DNA of 38,068 bases from an uncultured Lachnospiraceae bacterium (lineage in GTDB: Bacteria > Bacillota > Clostridia > Lachnospirales > Lachnospiraceae), in contig CAMOIJ010000026.1 of assembly GCA_946615865.1 (NCBI GenBank), positions 1 through 38,068 on the forward strand, given 5' to 3'. The notes beneath the pieces were generated by a model. That model ran no database searches and was not told where the DNA came from. It worked only from the letters and a program-made list of their open reading frames with translations. Positions 6,876 to 16,204 of this stretch are shown here, piece after piece; positions within the stretch are counted from its first letter, which is position 1, and each line of letters begins with the position of its first letter. Made by a program: the position numbers and the translations under genes.

Positions 6876-7464
6876 AGAATTTCCTCTCTTCATCACATCT
6901 TCTGTAATACTCATAGGTTTTCTGTGTCATGGGATCCACTTCCGCTCCTGTCGTGCCCAGATAACTGAGAGTATCTCTCAGGATCTGAAGAACACAGTCG
7001 TCGATGCTCTCGAATGCAAGTTTTCTTACAACAGGAAGATTGGGAGCGGAATCCCTGCCCGGTTCAATATAATCCGCCGTAAAAATGATCTTTTCCAGCA
7101 GACTCATGCCCGGCCTTCCGGTCGTATGATATCTGATCGCGTTAAGAATATCCTCATCTTTCACCCCGTATCTGGACTGAGCCAGTTCAGCTCCGGCCTT
7201 GGAGTGAAGCAGCGATCCGCTGTTCTTCTCTATATCAGAGAGTTCCAGCCCGGCTTTTTCACAGATCTTGAGCATTTTACCGAGATTCATACACTTTGCA
7301 CAGTCATGCAGGAGCCCCGCTGTTTCCGCTTTGTCCACATCAAAACCGTAGCACATGGCAAGGCTCGCCGCGGTGCTCGCAACATTCATCGTATGAACGA
7401 AGCGTCCGTAAGCGAGTTCCGACTCCAGTTCTCTGATTAGATTAATGCGCTCTTTTTTGTTCAA
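6868..7464 (-). CDS. yqeK: HD-domain nucleotide hydrolase YqeK (Ap4A hydrolase family)
   Basis: 198-residue HD phosphohydrolase. The metal-binding His/Asp set is visible: H24 in RFVHTMNV, LLHDCAK (HD), LLHSKAG, RYHTTGRPG and FTADYIEPGR. YqeK proteins split diadenosine tetraphosphate symmetrically to ADP. The start is TTG 7464, preceded by AAGGAG at 7 bases; no nearby ATG fits. It lies 39 bases after nadD, the usual Firmicute neighbour, and overlaps rsfS. The ORF codes the full conserved domain with nothing missing. Confidence 0.9.
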   Translation of the reverse strand: MNKKERINLIRELESELAYGRFVHTMNVASTAASLAMCYGFDVDKAETAGLLHDCAKCMNLGKMLKICEKAGLELSDIEKNSGSLLHSKAGAELAQSRYGVKDEDILNAIRYHTTGRPGMSLLEKIIFTADYIEPGRDSAPNLPVVRKLAFESIDDCVLQILRDTLSYLGTTGAEVDPMTQKTYEYYRRCDEERKFYE

Positions 7465-7503
7465 GGGTCCGCTCCTTCATATCCGAACTTGCAGTTTCGA
7501 ATC

Positions 7504-8136
7504 TCATTTGTATATCCCGGTTTCTATTATATAACTTTCCAGGGCATCAGGCACGAGATAATGAATAGATTTTCCTAAAGCCGCTTTCTCGCGGATCTTA
7601 GTTGAAGAGATTCCGATATTCGGTATCTCAACAGGCAGTATTCTCGCGCCGAAATCTCTTCCCAGCGCCAGCGACTCTTTTTTAAAACTGTCCGGATCCA
7701 CCTGATCCTCTCTCATCGCCGCGAGAACAGTGCAGACGTCGAAAATCCTTTTCGGCTCCTTCCACGTTCTCATGGAGCATATAGTATCGGCACCGACGAT
7801 GAAAAAGAGTTCCGATTCGGGATATTGCGCTTTCAGCTCTTCGAGTGTCTCAAAGCTGTATGTATTACCGGGTCTGTTCACTTCAATATCAGACACATCG
7901 AACGGGCTGTAATCTCCGGCAGCGATCTTTGTCATCTCAAGCCTGACCTGCGCCGGCTGCACTTTTTTGCTCCGGTTGTCCTTAAAATAGGAATGGCCGG
8001 AGGGAATGAGCAGCACCTTGTCAAGACTGTACTGGTCCCTGGCCTGTTCCGCTATGATCAGGTGTCCAAGATGAATAGGATCGAAAGTTCCGCCGAGAAT
8101 ACCTATCCTCTCCGCTTTTTTAGTCTGTTCACTCAT
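7504..8136 (-). CDS. nadD: Nicotinate-nucleotide adenylyltransferase
   Basis: 210 residues. Joins ATP and nicotinate mononucleotide to form deamido-NAD, a required step of NAD synthesis. The nucleotidyltransferase signature GGTFDPIHLGHL (HxGH as HLGH) lies near residues 15-26, and the C-terminal ISSTKIRE motif binds ATP phosphates. ATG 8136 follows GAAGGAGGAATC. It begins 10 bases after yhbY in the ribosome-assembly operon, the standard Firmicute order. Confidence 0.96.
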   Translation of the reverse strand: MSEQTKKAERIGILGGTFDPIHLGHLIIAEQARDQYSLDKVLLIPSGHSYFKDNRSKKVQPAQVRLEMTKIAAGDYSPFDVSDIEVNRPGNTYSFETLEELKAQYPESELFFIVGADTICSMRTWKEPKRIFDVCTVLAAMREDQVDPDSFKKESLALGRDFGARILPVEIPNIGISSTKIREKAALGKSIHYLVPDALESYIIETGIYK

Positions 8137-8146
8137 GATTCCTCCT

Positions 8147-8440
8147 TCACTTGGGAAGAACGATCTTAGGGTTTTCCTTAAAAGGCTTGTAGAGCACGAA
8201 TTTTCTTCCGATGACCATCACAACCTGTGAACGTGTACGTCCGGCGAGTGTCTCGGCGGCTTCCCTCGGATCAACGGGGGCCATTTTCATAACAGCGCCC
8301 TTTAAAAGCTCTCTCGTATTAAAAGCTTCCTCTGTAGAAACCACAGTTTCCGGACTGACTCCGTTTTTACCGATCTGAACGACCGGATCGAGCTGATTGG
8401 AAAGTCCGATCAGAAACGATCTCTGTTTACTGGTAAGCAT
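8147..8440 (-). CDS. yhbY: YhbY-type CRM-domain RNA-binding protein
   Basis: 97 residues, a single CRM domain. It binds pre-50S particles and helps ribosome assembly. The family opening MLTSKQRSFLIGLSNQLDPV, the GKNGVS turn and the GRKFVLYKP ending are present. The frame runs 26 codons further up into obgE, but ATG 8440 has AAGGAGACAAA before it and gives the family length. It starts 16 bases after obgE. Confidence 0.93.
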   Translation of the reverse strand: MLTSKQRSFLIGLSNQLDPVVQIGKNGVSPETVVSTEEAFNTRELLKGAVMKMAPVDPREAAETLAGRTRSQVVMVIGRKFVLYKPFKENPKIVLPK

Positions 8441-8456
8441 TTTGTCTCCTTCTAAA

Positions 8457-9767
<1,311 letters not shown>

Positions 9768-9795
9768 TTACCACATATCAGTAATATGCGCAAAA

Positions 9796-9829
9796 GACTT
9801 CAGACAGTGCCTAGCGCCTGCCTGAAGTC
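9796..9829 (-). terminator. Hairpin between rpmA and obgE
   Basis: Stem GACTTCAG (9796-9803) with CTGAAGTC (9822-9829), extended inside by CAG/CTG, and followed on the minus strand by TTTTGCG. The short T run suggests partial termination, which would give more rpmA than obgE message. Confidence 0.5.
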
Positions 9830-9858
9830 CTTACAATCATCGGTATTCCCTGCAGTGA

Positions 9859-10149
9859 TTACTGCTGAGCCTCTACGGGATGGACAGAAGCTCTCTTCTT
9901 GTCCTTACCTACGCGCTCAAAGCGAAGGATTCCGTCGGTCAGAGCATACAGAGTGTCGTCACCGCCGATGCCTACGTTAAGGCCGGGGTGAATGCTTGTG
10001 CCGCGCTGTCTGTAAAGAATGTTGCCGGCCTTGACAAACTGGCCGTCAGCCTTCTTGGCGCCAAGTCTCTTAGCGTTGGAATCACGACCGTTCTTGGTGG
10101 ATCCCATTCCCTTTTTATGGGCAAAGAACTGAAGGTTCAAATTTAACAT
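9859..10149 (-). CDS. rpmA: Large-subunit ribosomal protein bL27 with cleavable N-terminal extension
   Basis: 96 residues. bL27 sits near the peptidyl-transferase centre with its N-terminal tail. Here the tail is extended by nine residues, MLNLNLQFF, before [15 protein letters not shown]. In Firmicutes this extension must be removed between Phe9 and Ala10 by the protease Prp, whose gene lies directly upstream. ATG 10149 comes 2 bases after the prp stop, and its ribosome site GAGGAGG lies within the end of prp, indicating coupling. Confidence 0.98.
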   Translation of the reverse strand: MLNLNLQFFAHKKGMGSTKNGRDSNAKRLGAKKADGQFVKAGNILYRQRGTSIHPGLNVGIGGDDTLYALTDGILRFERVGKDKKRASVHPVEAQQ

Positions 10150-10151
10150 GT

Positions 10152-10508
10152 CTATACCTCCTCGATTTCGAATTTCAGATATCTCTCACCGTATTCACTC
10201 CTGATCCATTCAAGTCCGTGGATCATGGAGTCGATGAGAAGTGATGCTTCATGGGTCGGAATACTGCGGAAGGCGCAAGTGATAAGACCGCCTTCCTCAC
10301 TGTCATAATCACATCCGATATCCTCGTGAAGAAGATCCTGCAGACAATTGACAGTGTTGATGACTATGGCGGATACTCCCGCGCACACCACATCGCCCTG
10401 CGGTCTCAAAAATCTTCCAAATCCTCTATCGGGCTGAAAATCCGCATGTCCGCTGCAGATAAAGGATTTGTAATTCCCGTTCTGCCTTGTGATTATAACC
10501 TGTATCAT
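10152..10508 (-). CDS. prp: Ribosomal-processing cysteine protease Prp
   Basis: 118 residues. Prp removes the N-terminal extension of L27. The catalytic pair is visible as His21 (CSGHAD) and Cys42 (DVVCAGVSA). The stretch between them, [16 protein letters not shown], is longer than the S. aureus arrangement that I recall (H22 and C34) by about nine residues, so the mobile loop is enlarged. Gene order rplU-prp-rpmA is the conserved Firmicute order, with 15 and 2 bases between genes. ATG 10508 is the only sensible start. Confidence 0.93.
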   Translation of the reverse strand: MIQVIITRQNGNYKSFICSGHADFQPDRGFGRFLRPQGDVVCAGVSAIVINTVNCLQDLLHEDIGCDYDSEEGGLITCAFRSIPTHEASLLIDSMIHGLEWIRSEYGERYLKFEIEEV

Positions 10509-10523
10509 AGGAATGTCTTTCGA

Positions 10524-10829
10524 TCAGCCGTTGATCTTGTCGATCTTAACGCGGGTGTAGAGCTGTCTGTGACCGTTCTTCTTGTGATAGCCGGTCTTTC
10601 TCTTGTAGTGATAAACTACAACCTTCTTGCCCTTGCCCTGATCCATAACAGTTCCTGTGACAGTTGCGGATGCGACATCTTCGCCAACCTTCATAGCGTC
10701 TCCGCCGATGCAGATTACCTTGTCAAAAGTAACTTCTGTTCCGCTCTCGCCCTCGATCTTCTCGATATCGATGATATCTCCCTCGGAAACTTTGTACTGC
10801 TTGCCACCTGTTGCGATAATTGCGTACAT
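10524..10829 (-). CDS. rplU: Large-subunit ribosomal protein bL21
   Basis: 101 residues beginning [14 protein letters not shown], the family hallmark, and ending in [13 protein letters not shown]. It binds 23S rRNA in the 50S subunit. ATG 10829 follows AAGGAGGTACCAGA. First gene of rplU-prp-rpmA behind a structured leader and a consensus -35 promoter, which fits feedback control of ribosomal protein synthesis. Confidence 0.98.
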   Translation of the reverse strand: MYAIIATGGKQYKVSEGDIIDIEKIEGESGTEVTFDKVICIGGDAMKVGEDVASATVTGTVMDQGKGKKVVVYHYKRKTGYHKKNGHRQLYTRVKIDKING

Positions 10830-10842
10830 TCTGGTACCTCCT

Positions 10843-10930
10843 TCTTATAAAAACTCGCTGATTACGGCGTCCCTCTTTTGAGGGCGCTTTCCGTGCTGCT
10901 GTTCCTGCAGTACCATACAGCGCAGCACAT
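10843..10930 (-). ncRNA. Structured rplU leader (L21-leader-like)
   Basis: The mRNA leader between the promoter and rplU folds into two clear hairpins: GTGCTGCGCTGT paired with ACAGCAGCAC (10893-10902 and 10917-10928) and GCG.CCCTC paired with GAGGGCGC (10867-10875 and 10880-10887). L21 leaders that bind the ribosomal protein are known in Firmicutes at this position. The match to that RNA family is from position and hairpin layout, not from a covariance search. Confidence 0.55.
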
Positions 10931-10960
10931 AAAAAGCCTCATCATGCGGCATACTCAATT

Positions 10961-10989
10961 AACATAGCAGAAGGGCGAAAGCCTGTCAA
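10961..10989 (-). promoter_or_regulatory. Promoter of rplU-prp-rpmA
   Basis: Minus strand -35 TTGACA (10984-10989), 17-base spacer, -10 TATGTT (10961-10966). It lies inside an inverted repeat covering 10971-11017. Confidence 0.65.
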
Positions 10990-11017
10990 GAATGAATCGT
11001 GACATTTTTTCGCCCTT
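10971..11017. repeat. Inverted repeat spanning the rplU promoter
   Basis: AAGGGCGAAA (10971-10980) is repeated inverted as TTTCGCCCTT (11008-11017), with an inner TGTCA/TGACA pair (10984-10988, 11000-11004). As RNA from the his operon it would form a terminator-like stem but without a good T tract on the minus strand. The right part of the stem overlaps the rplU -35 and spacer. Confidence 0.55.
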
Positions 11018-11064
11018 TATCTGAATTTTCAAAATTTTCCTGTGCTTTTACAATAAACTGCCTG

Positions 11065-12369
11065 TCAGTCCTCTTTTTTCTGCCTTCGGGCCAGTTCTCC
11101 GGCCACATCCTCCCATGTGATCCCTTTCTCCGCCATGACCACCATCAGATGGTAGAGATAATCTGAGATCTCGTAAACGATCTCATTGGGATTGGGATTC
11201 TTGGCCGCGATCACGATCTCTGTCGCCTCTTCCCCGAGCTTCTTGAGCATTTTGTCAAGTCCCTTGTCGAAAAGGTAGTTGGTATAAGATCCCTTTTTGG
11301 GATGATCCCTTCTGTCCAGGATCGTCTGATAGTCTCTTAAGAGAACTGTCTGCGGATTGAACTCCTCTTTTCCTTCTTCAGTGAGAACCTTATTGAAAAA
11401 GCAGGAGTGACTGCCTGTATGGCAGGCTGCGCCTATCTGTTCAACTTTCGCAAGCAGGGTATCCATATCGCAGTCAGCAGTCAGGGAATGCACATACTGG
11501 AAATGACCGCTGGTAAGGCCTTTGACCCAGATTTCTTTCCTGCTTCTTGACCAGTAAGTCATCTTTCCCGTGGCAACAGTCAGGTTATAGGCTTCCTCGT
11601 TCATATAAGCCACCATGAGTACCTGATCCGTCGAGGCTTCCTGAACTACCACCGGTAAAAGCCCGTCAGGGCCGAGCTTGAAGTCTCCCCACGCATAAGC
11701 TGCAGTGCGGATCTTTACGGGGATCCCCGATGATACCAGTTTATTTCTTACAAACTGAAGTTTTCCGGTTCTCTTATTTACGCCGTTTCCGGTAACGCCA
11801 TGGATCCAATCATGTAAGAGCGTCTCCCTCACGCAGTCTTTCTCTGTGATCTGAGCGATCACGGGCAGATCTGTCCCAATTCCGTTCAGCCCTTCGAGAG
11901 GCTCGCTTCCCACATAGATCAGGCAGCAGACGTTTCCGTCAATAAGGTCTTTGTTTCTTGTGATCTGATCCGGTGAAGAGAAGCAGCACGCTATTTTGTC
12001 AGAGCCGAATTTGTCCGCCACTTCCTGCGCGATCTGCGCATTTGAATCTTTGGAGAGGTTCAGGCACGCCATGGCACAGCCCGCGTAGAGAAACTTCTTG
12101 ATATCCTCCATTCTTCTGACCCGTCCCGCAGCGATCACGGGGATCCGCACTGTCGCGCAGATTTCCCTGATTATATCGTTGTGAAGTTCCTGCTCACTGT
12201 CCGAATCAGAGAGGTCAAAGATCATCAACGCGTCCGTAAAACCATTATCATACGCGGCTGCGAGCGCCGCGGGATCTTCACTGACTACATCGGGATCGAT
12301 GAGGCCTCTGACCGCCTTCCCTTTATTCAAATAAATGCTGGGGATCAGCTTCTTAAACTGTGTATCCAT
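11065..12369 (-). CDS. hisIE: HisIE bifunctional enzyme with N-terminal HisF-like pseudo-domain
   Basis: 434 residues, about twice a normal HisIE. Residues about 215-325 are the HisI cyclohydrolase (metal site DCDMD at 299-303, Cys316 and Cys323); about 360-432 are the HisE pyrophosphatase (KKLGEEATE and EISDYLYHL). They catalyse steps 2 and 3 of histidine synthesis. Residues 1-205 resemble a HisA/HisF barrel ([44 protein letters not shown]), yet the first catalytic Asp of HisF (IPCLDV) is Tyr13, and the second, expected near 127-134, is not evident. So the barrel is probably inactive, structural or regulatory. ATG 12369 follows AGAGGATAATA. Last gene of the operon. No separate hisF, hisA or hisH is in the window. 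Confidence 0.9.
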   Translation of the reverse strand: MDTQFKKLIPSIYLNKGKAVRGLIDPDVVSEDPAALAAAYDNGFTDALMIFDLSDSDSEQELHNDIIREICATVRIPVIAAGRVRRMEDIKKFLYAGCAMACLNLSKDSNAQIAQEVADKFGSDKIACCFSSPDQITRNKDLIDGNVCCLIYVGSEPLEGLNGIGTDLPVIAQITEKDCVRETLLHDWIHGVTGNGVNKRTGKLQFVRNKLVSSGIPVKIRTAAYAWGDFKLGPDGLLPVVVQEASTDQVLMVAYMNEEAYNLTVATGKMTYWSRSRKEIWVKGLTSGHFQYVHSLTADCDMDTLLAKVEQIGAACHTGSHSCFFNKVLTEEGKEEFNPQTVLLRDYQTILDRRDHPKKGSYTNYLFDKGLDKMLKKLGEEATEIVIAAKNPNPNEIVYEISDYLYHLMVVMAEKGITWEDVAGELARRQKKED

Positions 12370-12387
12370 TATTATCCTCTGCGGGGT

Positions 12388-12981
12388 TCAGAGACTCCCC
12401 TTGGTGCTCAGAACGTCTGTTATCCGTTCCTCTTTCTGCGTTGCCATATCAAGCGCCTTGGAGAAGCACTTGAACATTCCCTCGATGATGTGGTGGGCGT
12501 TTGTGCCGGAAAGGATCCTGAAATGAAGGTTCATAGCGGCGCTGTAGGATACGGAGTAGAAAAACTCCCGCACCAGTTCTGTGTCGAAATCTCCGACCAT
12601 TGGCGCATTGAACATCTCTCCCTCCATGACAAAATACGGCCTCCCGCACAGGTCAACCGCGCACAGGATCAGGGCTTCATCCATGGGAAGAACAAAAAAG
12701 CCGTATCTTCTGATACCCTTTTTGTCGCCCACAGCCTCTCTGATCGCCTGTCCCAATACGATCCCTGTGTCTTCCACTGTGTGATGGCCGTCCACATTAA
12801 GATCTCCTTCCGCTTTGAGCTGCATATCAAACAGGCCGTGCCTTGTAAAGGCGTCCATCATATGGTCGAAGAATCCGATCCCGGTTGAAATATCCGATTT
12901 TCCGCTGCCATCGACGCAGAACTTCATGGAGATATCCGTCTCGCCGGTTTTCCTGCTGACACATGCTTTTCTCTTGTCCAT
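12388..12981 (-). CDS. hisB: Imidazoleglycerol-phosphate dehydratase
   Basis: 197 residues; the dehydratase-only form without a phosphatase domain. Dehydrates imidazoleglycerol phosphate to imidazoleacetol phosphate. Metal-binding histidine motifs are visible: GFFDHMMDAFTRHG, DGHHTVEDTG, and NAHHIIEGMFK near the C-terminus. A GTG at 12987 is in frame, but the GGAGG spacing favours ATG 12981. It starts 2 bases after hisD. Confidence 0.96.
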   Translation of the reverse strand: MDKRKACVSRKTGETDISMKFCVDGSGKSDISTGIGFFDHMMDAFTRHGLFDMQLKAEGDLNVDGHHTVEDTGIVLGQAIREAVGDKKGIRRYGFFVLPMDEALILCAVDLCGRPYFVMEGEMFNAPMVGDFDTELVREFFYSVSYSAAMNLHFRILSGTNAHHIIEGMFKCFSKALDMATQKEERITDVLSTKGSL

Positions 12982-12983
12982 GA

Positions 12984-14282
12984 TCACTCCTCCTCTTCGA
13001 AACGGACAGCGATGGAATTGGCGTGCGCCGTGAGCCCTTCGCTGAGAGCAAAAAGTTCAATATCTTTATGAACAGCCCGAAGAGCATCCTTTGAGTAAGA
13101 AATGATACTGCTCTTCTTGACGAAATCGTCCACTCCAAGAGGTGAGAAGAATCTCGCCGTGCCGTTTGTAGGCAGGATGTGGTTGGGCCCCGCGAAATAG
13201 TCGCCAAGAGGCTCCGAAGAATAGCTGCCGAGGAATATCGCGCCCGCGTTGCGGATCTTCGTCATGACCTCGTAGGGGTTCTCTGTGATGATCTCAAGGT
13301 GCTCGGACGCGATAGTATTAGCGGCTTCAACCAGATCCCGCATCGTATCGCCGACAAATATGAAACCGTAGTCATCAAGAGATTTTTTTATGATCTCCGC
13401 CCTTGAAAGCGTCTTTAAAAAGCCGTCGATCTCTTCGGAAACAGCCGCCGCGACATTTTCATCGGTTGTAAGAAGGATCGCGCTGGCCATCGGATCATGC
13501 TCCGCCTGGGACAGAAGATCCGCGGCAACGTATCTGGGATTTGCAGTGTGGTCTGCGATGATCAGGATCTCGCTTGGTCCTGCCACAGAATCTATTCCTG
13601 TAACGCCAAAGCAGGCTTTTTTTGCCAGAGCAACAAAAATATTGCCGGGTCCCGTGATCTTGTCCACCTTCGGGATCGTCTCAGTACCATACGCCATTGC
13701 GGCAATAGCCTGCGCTCCGCCGACCTTGTAGATCTCATCGGCACCCGCTATATCAGCCGCGACAACTGTGCCTGCGGCCGCCTTGCCGTCCGGTCCCGGC
13801 GGTGTGCACATTATGATCTTTTCAACTCCCGCCACTTTCGCAGGGACAATGTTCATAAGAACGCTCGACGGGTAAACTGCGCGCCCTCCCGGTACATAGC
13901 AGCCGGAGACCTCTATAGGCGTCACTTTCTGTCCGAGAATCACGCCGTCTTCTCTTGTAGTGATCCAGCTTGAGCGCTTCTGCTTCTCATGGTATACCCG
14001 GATATTCTCCGCAGCTTTCTTCATCACATCTACAAGGCCCGGATCCAGCGCCTTGTAAGCCTCGGCTATCTCCTGCTCCGATACCCTGAGGGTTTCGGAA
14101 GTCAGATCGCAGCGGTCAAACTTTTTCTCATATGCGATGACTGCGCCGTCGCCCGAATCGCGTACATCCGCGATTATACTCTGTACAGTCTTCTCATAGT
14201 CCCCGTATCCTGACGCAGCCCGGCCGATCAGCTTTGCAAGCGCCTGTGATTTTGTATTTTCATCGAGTTTTACTATTCTCAT
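12984..14282 (-). CDS. hisD: Histidinol dehydrogenase
   Basis: 432 residues. Carries out the last two oxidations, histidinol to histidine, with NAD and a zinc ion. Visible: GCYVPGGRAVYPS, GGAQAIAAMAYGT, KITGPGN, DSVAGPSEILI, LLSQAEHDP (catalytic/zinc region) and the C-terminal SEGLTAHANS with a zinc-binding His. Full length. ATG 14282 has only a distant AAGGA, so initiation may be weak or coupled to hisG 30 bases upstream. Confidence 0.97.
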   Translation of the reverse strand: MRIVKLDENTKSQALAKLIGRAASGYGDYEKTVQSIIADVRDSGDGAVIAYEKKFDRCDLTSETLRVSEQEIAEAYKALDPGLVDVMKKAAENIRVYHEKQKRSSWITTREDGVILGQKVTPIEVSGCYVPGGRAVYPSSVLMNIVPAKVAGVEKIIMCTPPGPDGKAAAGTVVAADIAGADEIYKVGGAQAIAAMAYGTETIPKVDKITGPGNIFVALAKKACFGVTGIDSVAGPSEILIIADHTANPRYVAADLLSQAEHDPMASAILLTTDENVAAAVSEEIDGFLKTLSRAEIIKKSLDDYGFIFVGDTMRDLVEAANTIASEHLEIITENPYEVMTKIRNAGAIFLGSYSSEPLGDYFAGPNHILPTNGTARFFSPLGVDDFVKKSSIISYSKDALRAVHKDIELFALSEGLTAHANSIAVRFEEEE

Positions 14283-14312
14283 CTGAGCACTTCATCCTTT
14301 CTGCCTGTCCGG

Positions 14313-14954
14313 TCACTCGAGGCAGTCCCGCACATTCGCCATGATCTCTCTGATCCTGCGCGTCTTCATCTGCATGGAGACCTGATTGACGATCATTCTC
14401 GCAGAGACAGGGCACACCTCTTCGAGAACTGCAAGGCCGTTCTCCCTCAGCGTAGATCCGGTCTCAACGATATCGACGATCACATCGCCCAGATCCACGA
14501 TCGGTCCAAGTTCTACGGAGCCGTTCAGTTTAATGATCTCCACTGTCTGATGTTTCCTGTTGTAAAAGTGTTCCCTTGCGATGTTAGGATATTTGGAAGT
14601 CACCCGTATCATTTCGTGATGCCGCAGCAGTTCCCGGGCTTCTTCCGGTCCGCAGACACACATCCTGCACTTTCCGAATCCCAGATCAAGTACTTCGTAT
14701 ACCCGCCGGTTCTCTTCCATTATGATGTCCGAGCCGACAACGCCGATATCCGCCGCACCGTATTCCACATATGTAGGAACATCCGGCCCTTTTGCCAGGA
14801 AAAATCTCAGCTTTTGTTCCTCGTTGACAAAAATCAGCTTACGGGAACTCTTATCTTTAAGCTCTTCACAGTAATATCCGGCTTCTCCAAGAAGCTTCAT
14901 TGTCTGATCCGCAAGGCGTCCCTTTGTAAGGGCAATTGTTATATAATCGTTCAC
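14313..14954 (-). CDS. hisG: ATP phosphoribosyltransferase, short form
   Basis: 213 residues, the short catalytic form without the regulatory C-terminal domain. It starts histidine synthesis from ATP and PRPP and needs HisZ, whose gene lies directly upstream. Motifs: ALTKGRLADQT near the N-terminus, GAADIGVVGSD and the PRPP loop IVDIVETGSTLRENGL. The start is GTG 14954, with GGAGG five bases ahead. Confidence 0.96.
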   Translation of the reverse strand: MNDYITIALTKGRLADQTMKLLGEAGYYCEELKDKSSRKLIFVNEEQKLRFFLAKGPDVPTYVEYGAADIGVVGSDIIMEENRRVYEVLDLGFGKCRMCVCGPEEARELLRHHEMIRVTSKYPNIAREHFYNRKHQTVEIIKLNGSVELGPIVDLGDVIVDIVETGSTLRENGLAVLEEVCPVSARMIVNQVSMQMKTRRIREIMANVRDCLE

Positions 14955-14973
14955 GCTGTCCTCCGTTCGCTCT

Positions 14974-16113
14974 TCACTCCTTCTGCGCTTCCGGCAGCAG
15001 AACCGTCCTGAAGCCCGCCATACGGCTCATACGGGCGGTTTTGAGGGCTTCCCGGTAGTTTGAATCATTGTAATAAATCTTCTGAATTTCGGGCTCCTCG
15101 TCGTCCACGATATGCTGCCTGTACATCGCCTCCATGAGTGTATCGATGGAGATCATGCATCCTATGGCCGGCGCTGTTTTGCCAAAACAGCTAAGGAGCT
15201 GGTCATATCTTCCACCGGATGCGACAGGCTCGCCGGTCCCGTATGTATAGCCTTTGAAAATGATACCTGTGTAGTAACGGTATTTGCTAAGCAGGGAGAG
15301 ATCGAAGCTGATATATCTTGAAAGGCCATACGCGTCCACAACATCAAAGACATCGATCAGCCGCTTCACAGCTCTGCCGGCGCGCTCATTGGGGGCCGAT
15401 TCCCAGGCTTTTTCAAGGTCCTCTGCCGTCTCCATAAAATCGCGGAAACGAAGGAACAGATCGCGCTCCTCCTTTTTGTATCCCTCGCTCTTTAACAGAT
15501 CTTCAGCGGCAAAGTAATTTTTCCCGGATATCTCATCTCTGAGGGCCGTCTCAACTTCGCCGTCCATTCCCAGATACTCACAGATTCCTTTGAAATACTC
15601 GACATTTCCGACACTGATCTGGAACTCTTCAAGACCCGCTGAAAGAAGGCTCTCGATCAGCATGGCGATCATTTCCCCGTCCGCCTGAGCGCTGGCGTCG
15701 TTCATAAGTTCAGCGCCCATCTGGAATGTTTCCTTGCGTTTGCCCTGCAGGTCAGATGTATTCGAGAAAGCGCTTCCCTGATAACAGAAACGAAGGGGAC
15801 GCTTTTCATCCATAAAGTATTTGGCAGCGCATCTTGCCACGGAAGGCGTAAAGTCCGGTCTGAGTACCAGTGTGTTACCCTCCTTGTCAAAGAACTTATA
15901 AAGCTCTCTGGAAGAAGTCGTACCTATCTCATTGGAGAACACGTCGAAATATTCAAAAGAAGGAGTCTGAAGATCCTTGTATCCGTACAGATGAATCTGT
16001 TCAGCGATCTTTTCGATCGTTCTGCTTCTGGCAGTATTCTCTCTGCCGTAGCAGTCTCTTACCCCTTCGGGAGTATGCAGCAGCTGCTGCGCTTTTCTGT
16101 TGGCGTAATTCAT
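14974..16113 (-). CDS. hisZ: ATP phosphoribosyltransferase regulatory subunit HisZ
   Basis: 379 residues, a paralogue of histidyl-tRNA synthetase that has lost tRNA charging and forms the histidine-sensing partner of short HisG. Class II core motifs remain: TPEGVRDCYG, LYKFFDKEGNTLVLRPDFTP (motif 2 region), RFCYQGSAF and a late GGRYDQLLSCFG. The short length and lack of an anticodon-binding domain separate it from HisS. First gene of the operon, with promoter 16174-16202 and a hairpin in its leader. ATG 16113 follows AAGGAGATCCC. Confidence 0.95.
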   Translation of the reverse strand: MNYANRKAQQLLHTPEGVRDCYGRENTARSRTIEKIAEQIHLYGYKDLQTPSFEYFDVFSNEIGTTSSRELYKFFDKEGNTLVLRPDFTPSVARCAAKYFMDEKRPLRFCYQGSAFSNTSDLQGKRKETFQMGAELMNDASAQADGEMIAMLIESLLSAGLEEFQISVGNVEYFKGICEYLGMDGEVETALRDEISGKNYFAAEDLLKSEGYKKEERDLFLRFRDFMETAEDLEKAWESAPNERAGRAVKRLIDVFDVVDAYGLSRYISFDLSLLSKYRYYTGIIFKGYTYGTGEPVASGGRYDQLLSCFGKTAPAIGCMISIDTLMEAMYRQHIVDDEEPEIQKIYYNDSNYREALKTARMSRMAGFRTVLLPEAQKE

Positions 16114-16133
16114 GGGATCTCCTTCGCTTTATT

Positions 16134-16159
16134 ATGTTACAGTGCTAATTCGGTAACAT
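16134..16159. repeat. Inverted repeat in the his leader, candidate operator
   Basis: ATGTTAC (16134-16140) and GTAACAT (16153-16159) flank a 12-base centre. It lies about 10-35 bases after the predicted start of transcription and before hisZ. It could be an RNA hairpin or an operator; a TrpR-like HisR/YerC repressor is known to control his genes in Firmicutes, but I have not matched its site. Confidence 0.5.
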
Positions 16160-16173
16160 GTGAAATTATTGGA

Positions 16174-16202
16174 AGTATACTAAAATATGCTCAGACTGTC
16201 AA
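16174..16202 (-). promoter_or_regulatory. Histidine operon promoter
   Basis: Minus strand -35 TTGACA (16197-16202), 17-base spacer, -10 TATACT (16174-16179). It begins 3 bases past the recU stop. The leader to hisZ is only about 55 bases, too short for a T-box. Confidence 0.75.
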
Positions 16203-16204
16203 AT

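Noticed and set aside
16114-16200. Histidine T-box in the his leader
   Set aside because: The leader is about 55 bases, far too short, and lacks a T-box sequence and terminator.
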